Made by a program: the position numbers and the translations under genes
Part shown: piece after piece, positions 9,303 through 21,353 of the stretch
Layout of the letters: each line of letters begins with the position of its first letter
Position numbering within the stretch: the stretch's first letter is position 1
The notes under the pieces: generated by a model
The model's database searches: none
Seen by the model: the letters and a program-made list of their open reading frames with translations, nothing else
What the model was told of the DNA's origin: nothing
Assembly: GCA_003278545.1 (NCBI GenBank)
Contig: QCEF01000001.1
Span: forward strand, 124,001-188,000
Origin: Prochlorococcus sp. AG-355-N16
GTDB lineage: Bacteria; Cyanobacteriota; Cyanobacteriia; PCC-6307; Cyanobiaceae
Length of the DNA: 64,000 nt
Direction of reading: 5' to 3'

Positions 9303-12059
9303 TCAATTCAAAAGTTCGAGTTTTTTAGTAATTCTTTCCTTTTGTACCAAACCCTCATTTAATTTAAATCTGCATTCATCAACAATATCTTTTGGAGCCT
9401 TATCAACGAAATTTTTATTAGATAATCTCTTATTTAAATTTTCTAATTCAATAGTCACCTTTTTTAAATCCTTGGTTAATCTTTCCTTTAATGCATCTAG
9501 ATTTACAAAATCCTGAAAGGGTAAGTAAACCTCTAAATCACTAATTATCCCAGAAAAAGATTTAGCAAATTCTTTTTTATCAACAGCATTAGTTTTAAAA
9601 ATAAATACTTCAGAAGATTTAGTTAAGGTTTGAATATCATCAACTAAAGTTTTTAAAAAATCAATTAATTCATCATTGTCTGAAATTAAATAAACAGGAA
9701 CTTTTTCTGAAGGCTTAAGACCTAATTCAGCTCTCAAATTTCTAATCAGCCTAATAATTTCAAAGAGTTGCTGAAAGGAATTATCAAGCTTATTATCAAC
9801 AAATTTATTTTCGTGAATTGGCCATTTTTGGAGAGATAATAATGCATTATCTCGTTTTAATTGCAGCACATGCCAAAGTTCCTCAGTAATGTGCGGCATA
9901 AAAGGATGAATCATTACCAAAATATCATTGAGCACTTTTATTAAAACTTTTTCAGATATTTGTCTATTTTTAGTCTCTTTATTATTAAACCTTTGTTTAG
10001 CAAATTCTACATACCAGTCACAAAAATCATTCCAGGTAAATTCATATAGTAGTTTCGCAGATTCTCCCAATTTATATTCTTTCAACAAAGCAGCGACTTT
10101 TATATTTACCTGATTCAATTTCGATAAAATCCACTTATCACATAACTCTAAAGAAATTTCATCACTCTCATTAAGCGAATAATTATTATTAGAAGTTTTA
10201 TTAATTAAGACAAATTTAGTTGCATTCCATAATTTATTCGCAAAATTTCTTGAAGCTTCAACAGTTGAAGATGTATCTTTTTTCCTATCAAAATCAAGCC
10301 GGATATCTTGTCCAGCGCCTGCAACTTCTCGAATTAAGGCAAATCGTAGAGCATCAGAACCATATTTATTAATTAATAGTATTGGATCAATACCATTACC
10401 TGAACTTTTACTCATTTTTTTATTTTTTTCATCTCGGACTAGACCATGAATATAAACATCTTTAAAAGGAATATTATTCGTAAAAGTATTCCCCATCAGT
10501 GTCATTCTCGCCACCCAAAAGAAAATAATATCGAAACCAGTAACAAGAACACTATTTGGATACCATTTTTTAAAATCCGGATCATTTGTATTTGGCCAAC
10601 CAAGGGTTGAGAAAGGCCATAAACCACTTGAAAACCATGTATCCAAAACATCTTTATCACGAACCAATTTAATATTTAATCCAAATTTTTTATTAGCTTC
10701 GGTTAAGGCATCCTCTTCATTTCTCGCAACAACATATGGAGTATTTTGTTCTATTGAGTCTTGAGATTCATCTAAAACATACCATGCTGGTATTTGGTGC
10801 CCCCACCACAGTTGCCGACTGATACACCAATCATTAATATTCTCTAACCAATCCTTATAAACTTTCTCCCAGCGTGGAGGAATAAACGATGGTTTTTTAG
10901 AATCAATTTCATTAAGACATCCTTGTGATATATCATCCATTTTCAAAAACCATTGTGTTGACAATAAAGGTTCAATTGGCACCTTACCTCTATCAGAAAA
11001 AGGAACAGTATGTTTATAATCCTCTATCTTTGTCAAAAGGCCTAAGTTATCCAATTCTTTAATAATTTTCTTTCTAGCCTCATATCTATCTAAATTTTGA
11101 AAAATACCTGCATTAATATTTAAAGTTCCATCTTTGTTCATTACATTAATCTGTTTTAAATTATGCCTTTTTCCTATTGCAAAATCATTTGGATCATGTG
11201 CTGGAGTAACCTTCACACAACCTGTACCAAAATCTTTATCAACATGTGAATCAGCGATAATAGGTATTTCTCTATCAACGAAAGGGACTTTTACTTTGAC
11301 ACCAATAAATTCTTTATATCTATCATCATCTGGATTAACAGCCACAGCAGTATCACCCAAAAGAGTTTCTGGTCTTGTTGTTGCAACTTCTAAGTACCTA
11401 TCTAAAGGTTCACCACTTTCAGAAAGTAAAGGGTATTTAAAATGCCATAAATGACCATTTACTTCTTGCATTTCAACTTCAAGATCACTTACGGCAGATT
11501 GAGATTCAGGGCACCAATTAACCAAATATTCGCCTCTATAAATTAAATTCTTTTTATAGAGAATATTAAAAGCCTCAATAACTGCTTCATTTAATTTTTG
11601 ATCAAGAGTAAATCTTTCTCTAGTCCAGTCAACTGAATATCCTATCCTTTTTAATTGAGAAACTATTCTTCCACCACTTTGTTCTTTCCAGTTCCATGCT
11701 CTTTTAAGAAATTCATCTCTTCCAATATCTTCGCTTGTTTTGCCTTCACTTTTTAATTGTTTTTCGAGAATAGTTTGAACAGCTATTGAAGCATGATCAG
11801 TTCCCGGTAAACACAAAACATTCTTACCTAAAAGTCTTTGAAAACGTACTACAACATCTATCAAAGCCGTATTAAATGCATGCCCCATATGCAAAGATCC
11901 AGTTACATTTGGTGGCGGAATAACAACACAAAAAGGCTCCCCATCATCCTCAGGGTTAGGACAAAACGCCTTAAGACTTTCCCATTTTTCTTGCCACTTT
12001 TTCTCTACTTCAAAAGGTGAATAATTATCTAAAGATAATTGATCATTTATCTCTGTCAT
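9303..12059 (-). CDS. valS: Valyl-tRNA synthetase
   Basis: ValRS (918 aa) attaches valine to tRNA-Val. The class I signatures are PNVTGSLHMGHAF (HIGH-type) near residue 53 and KMSKSSGN (KMSKS) in the middle. The editing domain lies between them (TTRPETLLGDTAV and the GCVKVTPAHDPNDF block). The anticodon-binding domain and a C-terminal coiled coil, KKVTIELENLNKRLSNKNFV, complete the protein. The frame could open two codons earlier at TTG (12065), but I use the ATG at 12059. A tRNA-Val(UAC) gene lies about 450 bases upstream on the same strand. Confidence 0.97.
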   Translation of the reverse strand: MTEINDQLSLDNYSPFEVEKKWQEKWESLKAFCPNPEDDGEPFCVVIPPPNVTGSLHMGHAFNTALIDVVVRFQRLLGKNVLCLPGTDHASIAVQTILEKQLKSEGKTSEDIGRDEFLKRAWNWKEQSGGRIVSQLKRIGYSVDWTRERFTLDQKLNEAVIEAFNILYKKNLIYRGEYLVNWCPESQSAVSDLEVEMQEVNGHLWHFKYPLLSESGEPLDRYLEVATTRPETLLGDTAVAVNPDDDRYKEFIGVKVKVPFVDREIPIIADSHVDKDFGTGCVKVTPAHDPNDFAIGKRHNLKQINVMNKDGTLNINAGIFQNLDRYEARKKIIKELDNLGLLTKIEDYKHTVPFSDRGKVPIEPLLSTQWFLKMDDISQGCLNEIDSKKPSFIPPRWEKVYKDWLENINDWCISRQLWWGHQIPAWYVLDESQDSIEQNTPYVVARNEEDALTEANKKFGLNIKLVRDKDVLDTWFSSGLWPFSTLGWPNTNDPDFKKWYPNSVLVTGFDIIFFWVARMTLMGNTFTNNIPFKDVYIHGLVRDEKNKKMSKSSGNGIDPILLINKYGSDALRFALIREVAGAGQDIRLDFDRKKDTSSTVEASRNFANKLWNATKFVLINKTSNNNYSLNESDEISLELCDKWILSKLNQVNIKVAALLKEYKLGESAKLLYEFTWNDFCDWYVEFAKQRFNNKETKNRQISEKVLIKVLNDILVMIHPFMPHITEELWHVLQLKRDNALLSLQKWPIHENKFVDNKLDNSFQQLFEIIRLIRNLRAELGLKPSEKVPVYLISDNDELIDFLKTLVDDIQTLTKSSEVFIFKTNAVDKKEFAKSFSGIISDLEVYLPFQDFVNLDALKERLTKDLKKVTIELENLNKRLSNKNFVDKAPKDIVDECRFKLNEGLVQKERITKKLELLN

Positions 12060-12157
12060 GTGCAAAATTTATTTCAATAAACTTTTTGTTTATTTTATCT
12101 TGAGAGTAGCCAATTAATGAAAATAATATTAGTTTGCAAAATAAAGACACATCCATT

Positions 12158-12499
12158 CTACAAAAGTTTGAAGCCAGAACCACAGGAACAACGTTTTGCA
12201 TTTTTTGGTGTTGAAATAAGAAATCCACCACCGCTCAAATCACCGTAATAATCTAATTTTAAATCTTTCAGTAAATTAAACTTTTTTACATTCGCGTATA
12301 AAGTGACTCCTTCAGTTCTTGAAATAGGGGATCCATTACATCTACCTGGCATTAATTTAATATGCATCCATCCTTCGGAACAATTTTTATCCTCTACCAA
12401 ATCAATCGACATTTCTCCTGGTGAACTTCCAAAAGAAGCTTGCCTAGATAGTTCTGAAGCAGCACTTTGACTGATTGAAAGATTGACGATCTCAGTCAT
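12158..12499 (-). CDS. A-type iron-sulfur carrier (HesB/IscA family)
   Basis: The 113-residue protein belongs to the HesB/IscA/ErpA group, which carries Fe-S clusters to client proteins. The three conserved Cys are present: one in PGRCNGS and two in the C-terminal CSCGSGF motif. The N-terminus ISQSAASELSRQ and the GGGFLI turn also fit the fold. I use the ATG at 12499 because a longer frame would run into the tRNA gene. An additional Cys near NCSEGW is not part of the usual triad. It is transcribed between tRNA-Val and valS on the same strand. Confidence 0.88.
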   Translation of the reverse strand: MTEIVNLSISQSAASELSRQASFGSSPGEMSIDLVEDKNCSEGWMHIKLMPGRCNGSPISRTEGVTLYANVKKFNLLKDLKLDYYGDLSGGGFLISTPKNAKRCSCGSGFKLL

Positions 12500-12514
12500 T
12501 AGAAAAATAATAAA

Positions 12515-12586
<72 letters not shown>

Positions 12587-12684
12587 TAATGATAAATCAT
12601 TCTAATAGATAAAGTTGAAAAATTTATACTAAGTATTTAAATATTTCATGATTGAGGCAAAATTTAATTAACAAAATATATCCT

Positions 12685-13542
12685 ATGTCCTCAAACAATA
12701 GATATAAATTGGAAAACGCTTCCGATTTAGAGACTATAAATAGTTTTAAAATCTTAATATCTAATATCAAAGCATTAAAAGATAAAACTTGGGGCTGCCC
12801 ATGGCAGAAAATACAGTCTCATGTATCTTTGATCCCATTTTTGTATGAAGAAAGTAATGAATTTGTAGATGCGATATATGAAAAAAATGCAGATAACATA
12901 TGTGAGGAGTTAGGAGATCTTTTATTACAAGTATTGCTTCATGCTGAAATCGGTTACGAAGAAAAAGAATTTGCACTAAATGATGTTATAAAAAATCTAA
13001 ACAAGAAAATTATTAATAGACATCCATACATTTTTAACAAAAAAGAAAAAGTATCATTAAAAAAATCACAAGAGATTTGGGTAAATATAAAAAATTTAGA
13101 AAAAGAAGCGCATCATATGAAATCTTCAATTAGTAGAAATTTAAATTTGAAAATTAAAAATTTACCGCCAACGGTTGGAACAGATAAAATCACAAATGTT
13201 GTTAAAGAACATGGTTTCAAGTGGGAAAGTACTGATGAGATTTTTAAAAAGTTAGAAGAGGAGATTAATGAATTAAAGGAAGCAATTAAAAGTAAAAATT
13301 ATTCAGAGATAAAAAATGAATTTGGGGATATTTACTTTACTCTTCTTAATCTCTCAAACTTTTTAAAGATCAATCCTGAATCAGCTCTTCAAAAAACTAA
13401 TATAAAATTTTTAGACAGATTTTCAATCGTCGAAGAGCATGCAGGAGATAATATTAAAAAACAAACTCCCAAAGACTTTCGACGACTTTGGCAGATAGCC
13501 AAGCAAAAACTTGGGGAGGGAGGAATTCCTAAAAGCAAATGA
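12685..13542 (+). CDS. mazG: MazG-type nucleoside triphosphate pyrophosphohydrolase
   Basis: This NTP pyrophosphatase (285 aa) hydrolyses nucleoside triphosphates to monophosphates. It has two tandem MazG domains. The first carries CPWQKIQSH, EESNEFVDAI and EELGDLLLQVLLH, which are EExxE...ExxD-type metal ligands. The second carries KLEEEINELKEAI and EFGDIYFTLLNLSN. I use the ATG at 12685; an upstream TTG at 12652 is possible but less likely. The last four bases overlap the start of speE (ATGA), indicating translational coupling. Confidence 0.93.
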   Translation: MSSNNRYKLENASDLETINSFKILISNIKALKDKTWGCPWQKIQSHVSLIPFLYEESNEFVDAIYEKNADNICEELGDLLLQVLLHAEIGYEEKEFALNDVIKNLNKKIINRHPYIFNKKEKVSLKKSQEIWVNIKNLEKEAHHMKSSISRNLNLKIKNLPPTVGTDKITNVVKEHGFKWESTDEIFKKLEEEINELKEAIKSKNYSEIKNEFGDIYFTLLNLSNFLKINPESALQKTNIKFLDRFSIVEEHAGDNIKKQTPKDFRRLWQIAKQKLGEGGIPKSK

Positions 13543-14390
13543 CAAATATTACAACATGGATAGATGAATATCATAAAGGCTCAAGATTCGGCCTAAATGG
13601 GAAAATTCTTATTAAAAAAACCTCAAAATATCAAGAAATTATTGTTATTGAAAATGAATATTATGGTAAAGCTTTAATGTTAGATGGTTGCTGGATGACA
13701 TCATTAAAAGACGAGAAATATTATCATGAGTGTCTTGTGCATCCTGCATTAAGTAGCATTGACGAAAAATCTAATGTACTAATTATTGGCGGGGGTGACG
13801 GTGGTACTTTAAGAGAATGCGTTAAATATTCTCAAATATCAAAAATTAATCTAGTAGAAATTGATGAGGAGGTAATCAAAATATCTAAAAAATTTCTAAA
13901 AGAAATTGGAGGCGAAGCATGGAATGACAAAAGATTAGAAATACATGTTGATGATGGTGTTAAATGGGTAAAAAAAACAAGAGATAATTTTTACGACGTT
14001 ATATTTATAGATAGTTCAGATCCCTCAGAATTTTCAAATTTATTATTTTCAGATTCTTTTTATAAAGAATGTAAAAGAATACTTACACCAAGTGGGATAT
14101 TAGCAACTCAAAGCGAATCTCCTGAATCCTTCAAAAATATTCACATAAATATTTTGAAAAACCTAAAAAATATATTTAAAGTTTCTGAAACTATGTATTC
14201 CTTTGTGCCTATATATCCAAGTGGGATTTGGAGTTGGACATTTGCTTCTTCAGAAAATCTAAATTTATCAAAGCAAAATTATGATGAAGTACTAAAAATA
14301 GAAAAAGGATGTGAAATTTGGAATTTAAATTTTCAAAATGCAGCATTCAAAATGATGCCAAATAAAATTGTAAAAGAACTAGATTCTTAA
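13539..14390 (+). CDS. speE: Spermidine synthase
   Basis: The 283-residue aminopropyltransferase joins decarboxylated S-adenosylmethionine to putrescine to make spermidine. The Rossmann motif IIGGGDGG is at about residues 82-89. The polyamine-binding and catalytic region VIFIDSSDPSE and the N-terminal YQEIIVIEN and MLDGCWMTS blocks fit the family. It overlaps mazG by four bases and is followed one base later by the agmatinase gene speB, placing two polyamine steps together. Confidence 0.95.
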   Translation: MTNITTWIDEYHKGSRFGLNGKILIKKTSKYQEIIVIENEYYGKALMLDGCWMTSLKDEKYYHECLVHPALSSIDEKSNVLIIGGGDGGTLRECVKYSQISKINLVEIDEEVIKISKKFLKEIGGEAWNDKRLEIHVDDGVKWVKKTRDNFYDVIFIDSSDPSEFSNLLFSDSFYKECKRILTPSGILATQSESPESFKNIHINILKNLKNIFKVSETMYSFVPIYPSGIWSWTFASSENLNLSKQNYDEVLKIEKGCEIWNLNFQNAAFKMMPNKIVKELDS

Positions 14391-14391
14391 G

Positions 14392-15273
14392 ATGACAAAA
14401 AATTTATTTGATAACGAAAATGGAATTTATATGGGATCAAAAAGAAGTCCTGAGAATTGCTCAATTGGTATATTTGGAGTTAATTATGATGGGACATGTT
14501 CGTTTAAACCAGGAGCAAGATTTGGTCCAGAAGCAATAAGACAAGTCAGTTCTTGTTTAGAAACATATTGTCCAAAAATAAAAAAAGACTTAGAGGATAT
14601 TATGTATGTTGATTTTGGATCAATACTAATTGATAAAAATGACTCAAAGTCCGTTATTGAATCGGTTAAATCAGCAACAAATTATTTAATTAGTAAAAGC
14701 CTTAGTCCTATTATGCTTGGAGGCGAACACTCTATTACCAGAGGTGCTATTGAAGCATTAGTAAAAAAATATCCAGATTTGATATTGGTTCAACTTGATG
14801 CTCATGCAGATTTAAGAGAATCATATATAGGGAATGAACATAGTCATGCTTGTACTATGAAAAGATGCTTAGAAGTGCTACCTGAAAAAAAAATTTTGCA
14901 AGTAGGAATTAGAAGTGGGACTAAAGAAGAATTTGAAATTATGCATAACAAAAACCAATTAGTTAACTTTTGTCCAGGCGAAACTGCACATGAGTTAAAA
15001 AAAGCTCTTCTACCATACGCTAAGTCTCCAATCTATTTAACAATAGATTTAGATTGGTTTGATCCCAGTTTACTGGCAGGGACGGGCACTCCAGAACCGG
15101 GAGGATTTTTTTGGAATGATTTTGAAGAAATACTGAAAACTTTAAAAGACCTTAGAATTGTAGCCTCAGATATTGTGGAATTATCTCCAGAAATTGATAA
15201 AAGCGGAGTAAGTAGCATAGTTGCAGCCAAAGTACTTAGAAGCTTAATTTTGTCATTAGAAAATATGCAATAA
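14392..15273 (+). CDS. speB: Agmatinase (ureohydrolase family)
   Basis: The 293-residue protein is predicted to hydrolyse agmatine to putrescine and urea. The binuclear manganese ligands are visible in GGEHSIT, QLDAHADLRE, and LTIDLDWFDP followed by GTGTPEPGG. It sits directly after speE, which uses putrescine, so agmatinase is more likely than arginase. Specificity within the ureohydrolase family is inferred from this context. Confidence 0.92.
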   Translation: MTKNLFDNENGIYMGSKRSPENCSIGIFGVNYDGTCSFKPGARFGPEAIRQVSSCLETYCPKIKKDLEDIMYVDFGSILIDKNDSKSVIESVKSATNYLISKSLSPIMLGGEHSITRGAIEALVKKYPDLILVQLDAHADLRESYIGNEHSHACTMKRCLEVLPEKKILQVGIRSGTKEEFEIMHNKNQLVNFCPGETAHELKKALLPYAKSPIYLTIDLDWFDPSLLAGTGTPEPGGFFWNDFEEILKTLKDLRIVASDIVELSPEIDKSGVSSIVAAKVLRSLILSLENMQ

Positions 15274-15323
15274 AAAATTTCTAAACTACAGTGTAAAAAT
15301 ACTAAATAAAAACTAAATATTTC

Positions 15324-16436
15324 ATGGATTTACTAAAAAGTCCTCTTTATTCAAAATATGTTGAATCCAATGCAAAATTAGTGGATTTTGCAGGTTGGGA
15401 AATGCCAATATCATTTTCAGGATTAATTCAAGAGCATAAATCAGTTAGATCTTCAGCAGGATTATTTGATATTTCTCACATGGGTGTGATTTCTATCAAG
15501 GGAATCAATCCAAAGGATTATATTCAAAAACTTTTTCCTACTAATTTATACTCCTTTTCTGAAGGTCAGGGACTTTATACAGTAATGCTCAATGATAAAG
15601 GCGGAATAATAGATGACTTAATAATTTATGACCTTGGTATACAAGAAAATGATATATCAGAATTATTGTTAATAGTTAATGCAAGTAGATATGAAGAAGA
15701 TTTTCAGTGGATAAAAAATAATTTAAATATATCTGAAATTTCGATAACAAACTTTAAAAAAGACAAAGTACTTTTAGCACTACAGGGAAAAAACTCATTC
15801 GATTTATTTGAAGAATGGATTGAATCTTCGATCTCACATATCCCTAACTTTGGATGCGAATATAAAATTTTTGAAAATATTTCGCCGAAAGAAAAAATCT
15901 TCGTTGCGAAGACGGGATATACAGGGGAAAATGGTCTAGAAATACTTTTATCTAAAAAAGCAGCAATTAATTTATGGGATTTCTCAATTTCCAAAAAAGT
16001 AGCACCTTGTGGTTTAGGAGCTAGAGATACTCTTAGACTTGAAGCAGGCATGCATCTTTATGGTCAAGACATAAACGAAGAAACTTCTCCATATGAAGCA
16101 GGTTTAGGCTGGCTAGTACATCTAGAAAATAATCACGAATTCTTTGGAAGAAGATTTCTTGAAGAGCAGTCAAGATTAGGTATTCAAAAAAAGTTAGTTG
16201 GACTCTCTATAGAAGGTAAAGCAATAGGAAGAAAAGGTTGCGCAGTTCTTAAAGGTGAAGAAAATATTGGGACAATCACAAGCGGCAGTTGGTCTCCAAC
16301 TAAACAACAAGCTGTAGCTTTTGCATACATCAAGACTTCGCATGCCTTAATAAATAATGCAGTTCAAATATTAATAAGAGGCAAAAAATTCAAAGGAGTA
16401 ATAACAAAGAGAGCGTTTTATAAAAAAAATTATTAA
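15324..16436 (+). CDS. gcvT: Aminomethyltransferase, glycine cleavage T protein
   Basis: GcvT (370 aa) transfers the methylene group from the aminomethyl-lipoyl H protein to tetrahydrofolate in glycine cleavage, which matters for photorespiratory glycine. The N-terminal block [19 protein letters not shown], and the later [12 protein letters not shown] and [18 protein letters not shown] blocks are all present. The C-terminal barrel contains [17 protein letters not shown]. The other cleavage-system genes are not in this window. No riboswitch-like structure was recognised in the 50-base gap before it. Confidence 0.95.
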   Translation: MDLLKSPLYSKYVESNAKLVDFAGWEMPISFSGLIQEHKSVRSSAGLFDISHMGVISIKGINPKDYIQKLFPTNLYSFSEGQGLYTVMLNDKGGIIDDLIIYDLGIQENDISELLLIVNASRYEEDFQWIKNNLNISEISITNFKKDKVLLALQGKNSFDLFEEWIESSISHIPNFGCEYKIFENISPKEKIFVAKTGYTGENGLEILLSKKAAINLWDFSISKKVAPCGLGARDTLRLEAGMHLYGQDINEETSPYEAGLGWLVHLENNHEFFGRRFLEEQSRLGIQKKLVGLSIEGKAIGRKGCAVLKGEENIGTITSGSWSPTKQQAVAFAYIKTSHALINNAVQILIRGKKFKGVITKRAFYKKNY

Positions 16437-16491
16437 CTAAATTTACCCTTAAAGAATTATTATAAGTTATTGATAAATAAATCATACTTAG

Positions 16492-18288
16492 ATGAGAAAC
16501 AAAATTTGCAAAGAACTCAATAATACAGATATTGGTAAATTAGTTAATTTATGCGGATGGGTAGATAGAAGAAGAGATCATGGTGGTGTAATTTTTATTG
16601 ATTTAAGAGACCATAGTGGATTTCTACAAATAACAATTAACCCCGATGATGGTGCAGATCTATTTAAACAGGCAGAAACTCTAAGAAATGAAACAGTAAT
16701 AATGGTTAGCGGAATTATTAATGAAAGGCCCAAAGATTCCATAAATACAAATTTAAGTACTGGAGAGTTAGAGCTTAAGGTTAAAGATTTGCAAGTTCTC
16801 AACCAAATTAAAAACAACTTACCTTTTCCAGTGTCTATACATGATTATGAAAATACAAAAGAGGAACTCAGATTAAAATATAGATACCTTGATTTAAGAA
16901 GGGGAAAATTACTAGAAAATTTAAAAACAAGACATAAGATTATTAAAGTTGCTAGAGAATTTCTTGATAATTTTGGATTTACAGAAGTAGAGACCCCATT
17001 ACTTACAAAGTCAACTCCTGAGGGCGCTCGCGATTTTCTTGTTCCTGCACGTCTTTCAAATGGAGAATTTTTTGCTTTACCTCAATCCCCACAACTATTT
17101 AAACAACTTTTAATGGTTGGGGGCTTAGATAAGTATTATCAAATCGCAAAATGTTTCCGTGATGAAGACTTAAGGGCAGATAGACAGCCAGAGTTCACTC
17201 AATTAGATATTGAGATGAGCTTTATTAGTGAAGAAGAAATAATTTCTTTTAATGAAAGTCTCATAAAAAAAATATGGAAAGAAGTATTAAATATTAATTT
17301 TAATAATGCTTTTCCAAGAATGTCATGGCAAGCAGCAATGGATAATTACGGCACTGACAGACCAGATACTAGATATCAAATGTTATTAAAAGATTTAGGA
17401 GGAATATTAGGTGATATTGGATTTAATATTTTCACCAAGGCAATTAAGTCTGGAGGTTATATCAAATCCATAACAGTCAAAGGAGGTAACTCAAGTATTA
17501 GCAACGTAAGAATTAAACCAGGAGGTGACATCTTCCAAGTGGCTCAAGATGCAGGAGCTGGTGGTTTGGCCTTTATAAGGGTCAAAGGAGATGAGCTTGA
17601 GACTATTGGAGCAATTAAAAATAATTTAAGTGAAGAGCATATAGCTGATATTTTAAAAATCACAGAAGCAAAAGATGGAGACTTAATCCTCTTAGGAGCT
17701 GGAGATAAACAAATTGTCAATCAGTCATTAGATAGGGTTAGACAATATATTGCAAAAGACTTAAATCTTATTGATAAAAGTAAATGGAATTTCTTGTGGG
17801 TAACTGACTTCCCGATGTTTGAGAGAAATGAAGATGAAAATAGATATGAAGCTTTACATCATCCTTTTTGTTCTCCAAAAAATATAAAATCTAAAGATTC
17901 TGAAAACTTGAAAAAAGAAATTGAGAGCTCTACAGCAAATGCTTATGACTTAGTTCTGAATGGATTGGAATTAGGAGGTGGCTCTTTACGTATTCATGAA
18001 GCAAACTTACAAAGAGAGGTTCTGAAAACGGTTGGACTTACTGATAAAGAGATTGATGAAAAATTTGGATTTTTAATAGAAGCCTTAGAAATGGGTGCTC
18101 CTCCTCATGGTGGAATCGCGTTTGGATTGGATCGTATTACTATGCTGATCATTGGTGCAGATTCAATCAGAGAAACCATTGCTTTTCCAAAAAATCAACA
18201 AGCAAAATGTTTTCTCACAAATGCACCTTCAAATGTCTCTGAATCACAATTAAAAGAATTAGATATTGAAATAACAATTGATGAATAA
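16492..18288 (+). CDS. aspS: Aspartyl-tRNA synthetase
   Basis: The 598-residue class II synthetase charges tRNA-Asp. The N-terminal OB anticodon-binding domain has [22 protein letters not shown]. The catalytic domain carries motif 2 ([20 protein letters not shown]) and motif 3 ([15 protein letters not shown]). The length includes the bacterial GAD insertion, so this is the bacterial type. It may charge tRNA-Asn as well if no AsnRS is used, but this cannot be decided from the window. Confidence 0.97.
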   Translation: MRNKICKELNNTDIGKLVNLCGWVDRRRDHGGVIFIDLRDHSGFLQITINPDDGADLFKQAETLRNETVIMVSGIINERPKDSINTNLSTGELELKVKDLQVLNQIKNNLPFPVSIHDYENTKEELRLKYRYLDLRRGKLLENLKTRHKIIKVAREFLDNFGFTEVETPLLTKSTPEGARDFLVPARLSNGEFFALPQSPQLFKQLLMVGGLDKYYQIAKCFRDEDLRADRQPEFTQLDIEMSFISEEEIISFNESLIKKIWKEVLNINFNNAFPRMSWQAAMDNYGTDRPDTRYQMLLKDLGGILGDIGFNIFTKAIKSGGYIKSITVKGGNSSISNVRIKPGGDIFQVAQDAGAGGLAFIRVKGDELETIGAIKNNLSEEHIADILKITEAKDGDLILLGAGDKQIVNQSLDRVRQYIAKDLNLIDKSKWNFLWVTDFPMFERNEDENRYEALHHPFCSPKNIKSKDSENLKKEIESSTANAYDLVLNGLELGGGSLRIHEANLQREVLKTVGLTDKEIDEKFGFLIEALEMGAPPHGGIAFGLDRITMLIIGADSIRETIAFPKNQQAKCFLTNAPSNVSESQLKELDIEITIDE

Positions 18289-18363
18289 GTATATATATGG
18301 ATGTTCTAAAAATTTTTTGTTTAAATAAAATATAAGGAGGCTGTGCTTAATTAAAAATATTTA

Positions 18364-19974
<1,611 letters not shown>

Positions 19975-20000
19975 TATTCTTTATTTTTTTGAATGAAAAA

Positions 20001-20672
20001 ATGACAAATTTTTTACCCTTAGTCGAACAATTTCATTCATTACAAGGTGAAGGCTATCACGCTGGAAAAAGTGCTTATTTTGTGAGATTAGCTGGTTGTA
20101 AAGTTGGATGTTCTTGGTGCGATACTAAGAATTCATGGGATGAAAAAAAATATCCCCTTATATCAATTGAAAAAATAATAGATCGCATAAAAATTGCTAG
20201 AAGTAAAGGGGCATCTTTTTGTGTAATTACAGGAGGAGAACCTTTACAACATAACTTGGATAAGTTTTGCAAAGCCATAAAAAAAACGACGCTGGGAGAA
20301 GAACAAACCTCTATGAAAATTCATATTGAGACAAGTGGAGTTAATTCGATATCAGGAAGTTATGACTGGATTACTTTATCTCCTAAAAGACACTCACCTC
20401 CAAAAAATTATTTTTTAAAAAACTGTAATGAAATCAAAATAATCATAAATGAAATAGAAGATATTGAATTTGCTATTCAAATAAAAAAAGAAACTTTAAA
20501 GCAATATCAACTCTCTAAAAGCGAAGATGGCTTAAAAAAAGAAAATAAAATTTTTTATTTACAGCCAGCATGGAACAATGCGAATGGTTTTTCTCTTGCT
20601 ATTGATTTCGTAAAAAATAATCCAGATTGGAAATTAAGCCTTCAAACTCACAAATATTTAAAAATTAATTGA
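20001..20672 (+). CDS. queE: 7-carboxy-7-deazaguanine synthase (radical SAM)
   Basis: QueE (223 aa) makes 7-carboxy-7-deazaguanine from carboxytetrahydropterin in preQ0/queuosine synthesis. The radical-SAM cluster motif is AGCKVGCSWCDTKNSW, in the C-X3-C-X2-C form. The N-terminus FHSLQGEGYHAGKSAYFVRL, the GGEP motif and TLSPKRHSPP also match QueE. I use the ATG at 20001; a TTG four codons upstream (19989) also keeps the frame. It lies six bases ahead of queC, the next pathway enzyme. Confidence 0.93.
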   Translation: MTNFLPLVEQFHSLQGEGYHAGKSAYFVRLAGCKVGCSWCDTKNSWDEKKYPLISIEKIIDRIKIARSKGASFCVITGGEPLQHNLDKFCKAIKKTTLGEEQTSMKIHIETSGVNSISGSYDWITLSPKRHSPPKNYFLKNCNEIKIIINEIEDIEFAIQIKKETLKQYQLSKSEDGLKKENKIFYLQPAWNNANGFSLAIDFVKNNPDWKLSLQTHKYLKIN

Positions 20673-20678
20673 AATCAT

Positions 20679-21353
20679 ATGACTCTTAAAAATAAATCGA
20701 TAGTAGTTTTATTATCTGGAGGTTTAGATTCTTCTACAGTTACTGGTATCGCAAAAAAATACGAAGCTAAAATTTTTGGCCTTTCATTTGACTACGGTCA
20801 ACGTCATAAAAAAGAATTAAATTCTGCATCAATAATTGCAAAACACTTTGATATCGAAGAATTTAAGATCATTAAGCTTGACTTATCTTTATGGGGAGGC
20901 TCTTCATTAACTGATACTCAAAAAAAAATTCCGAAAGAAGGATTGCAAACTAATAAAATTCCTAATACTTATGTTCCTGGGAGAAATACTATATTTATTT
21001 CCGTTGCACTAAGTTATGCCGAAGCAATAGATGCTGATTTTATAGGATTAGGAGTTAATGCACTAGATTATTCTGGTTATCCAGATTGCAGACCTGACTA
21101 CATTAAAAAATTTCAAGAATTAGCAGATTTAGCCAATAAAAGAGGAAGAGAAAATAATCCAATAAAACTTTGGACGCCACTATTAGATTTAAATAAAGAG
21201 GAAATTATCCAATTAGCTTTTGCTAATCATGTCCCTTTAGATAAAACATGGAGTTGTTATTCGGGTAATTCAAAACCATGCGGTAAGTGTGATAGCTGCA
21301 GAATTAGAAATGCTGCTTATGAAAAATGGCTTAATAAAAATAATAAAAAATGA
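20679..21353 (+). CDS. queC: 7-cyano-7-deazaguanine synthase
   Basis: QueC (224 aa) uses ATP and ammonia to turn 7-carboxy-7-deazaguanine into preQ0. The PP-loop ATP site SGGLDSST is at the N-terminus. The C-terminal zinc site has Cys in WSCYSG and CGKCDSCRIR. It directly follows queE, and its stop overlaps the start of the pabB-type gene (ATGA), so these genes are probably one operon. Confidence 0.95.
   Translation: MTLKNKSIVVLLSGGLDSSTVTGIAKKYEAKIFGLSFDYGQRHKKELNSASIIAKHFDIEEFKIIKLDLSLWGGSSLTDTQKKIPKEGLQTNKIPNTYVPGRNTIFISVALSYAEAIDADFIGLGVNALDYSGYPDCRPDYIKKFQELADLANKRGRENNPIKLWTPLLDLNKEEIIQLAFANHVPLDKTWSCYSGNSKPCGKCDSCRIRNAAYEKWLNKNNKK

Noticed and set aside
11134-11454. Open frame opposite valS (106 codons)
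   Set aside because: It lies wholly inside the clear valS coding region and has no family-like features; a shadow frame.
15274-15323. Glycine riboswitch before gcvT
   Set aside because: The 50-base gap is too short and lacks the conserved aptamer core.
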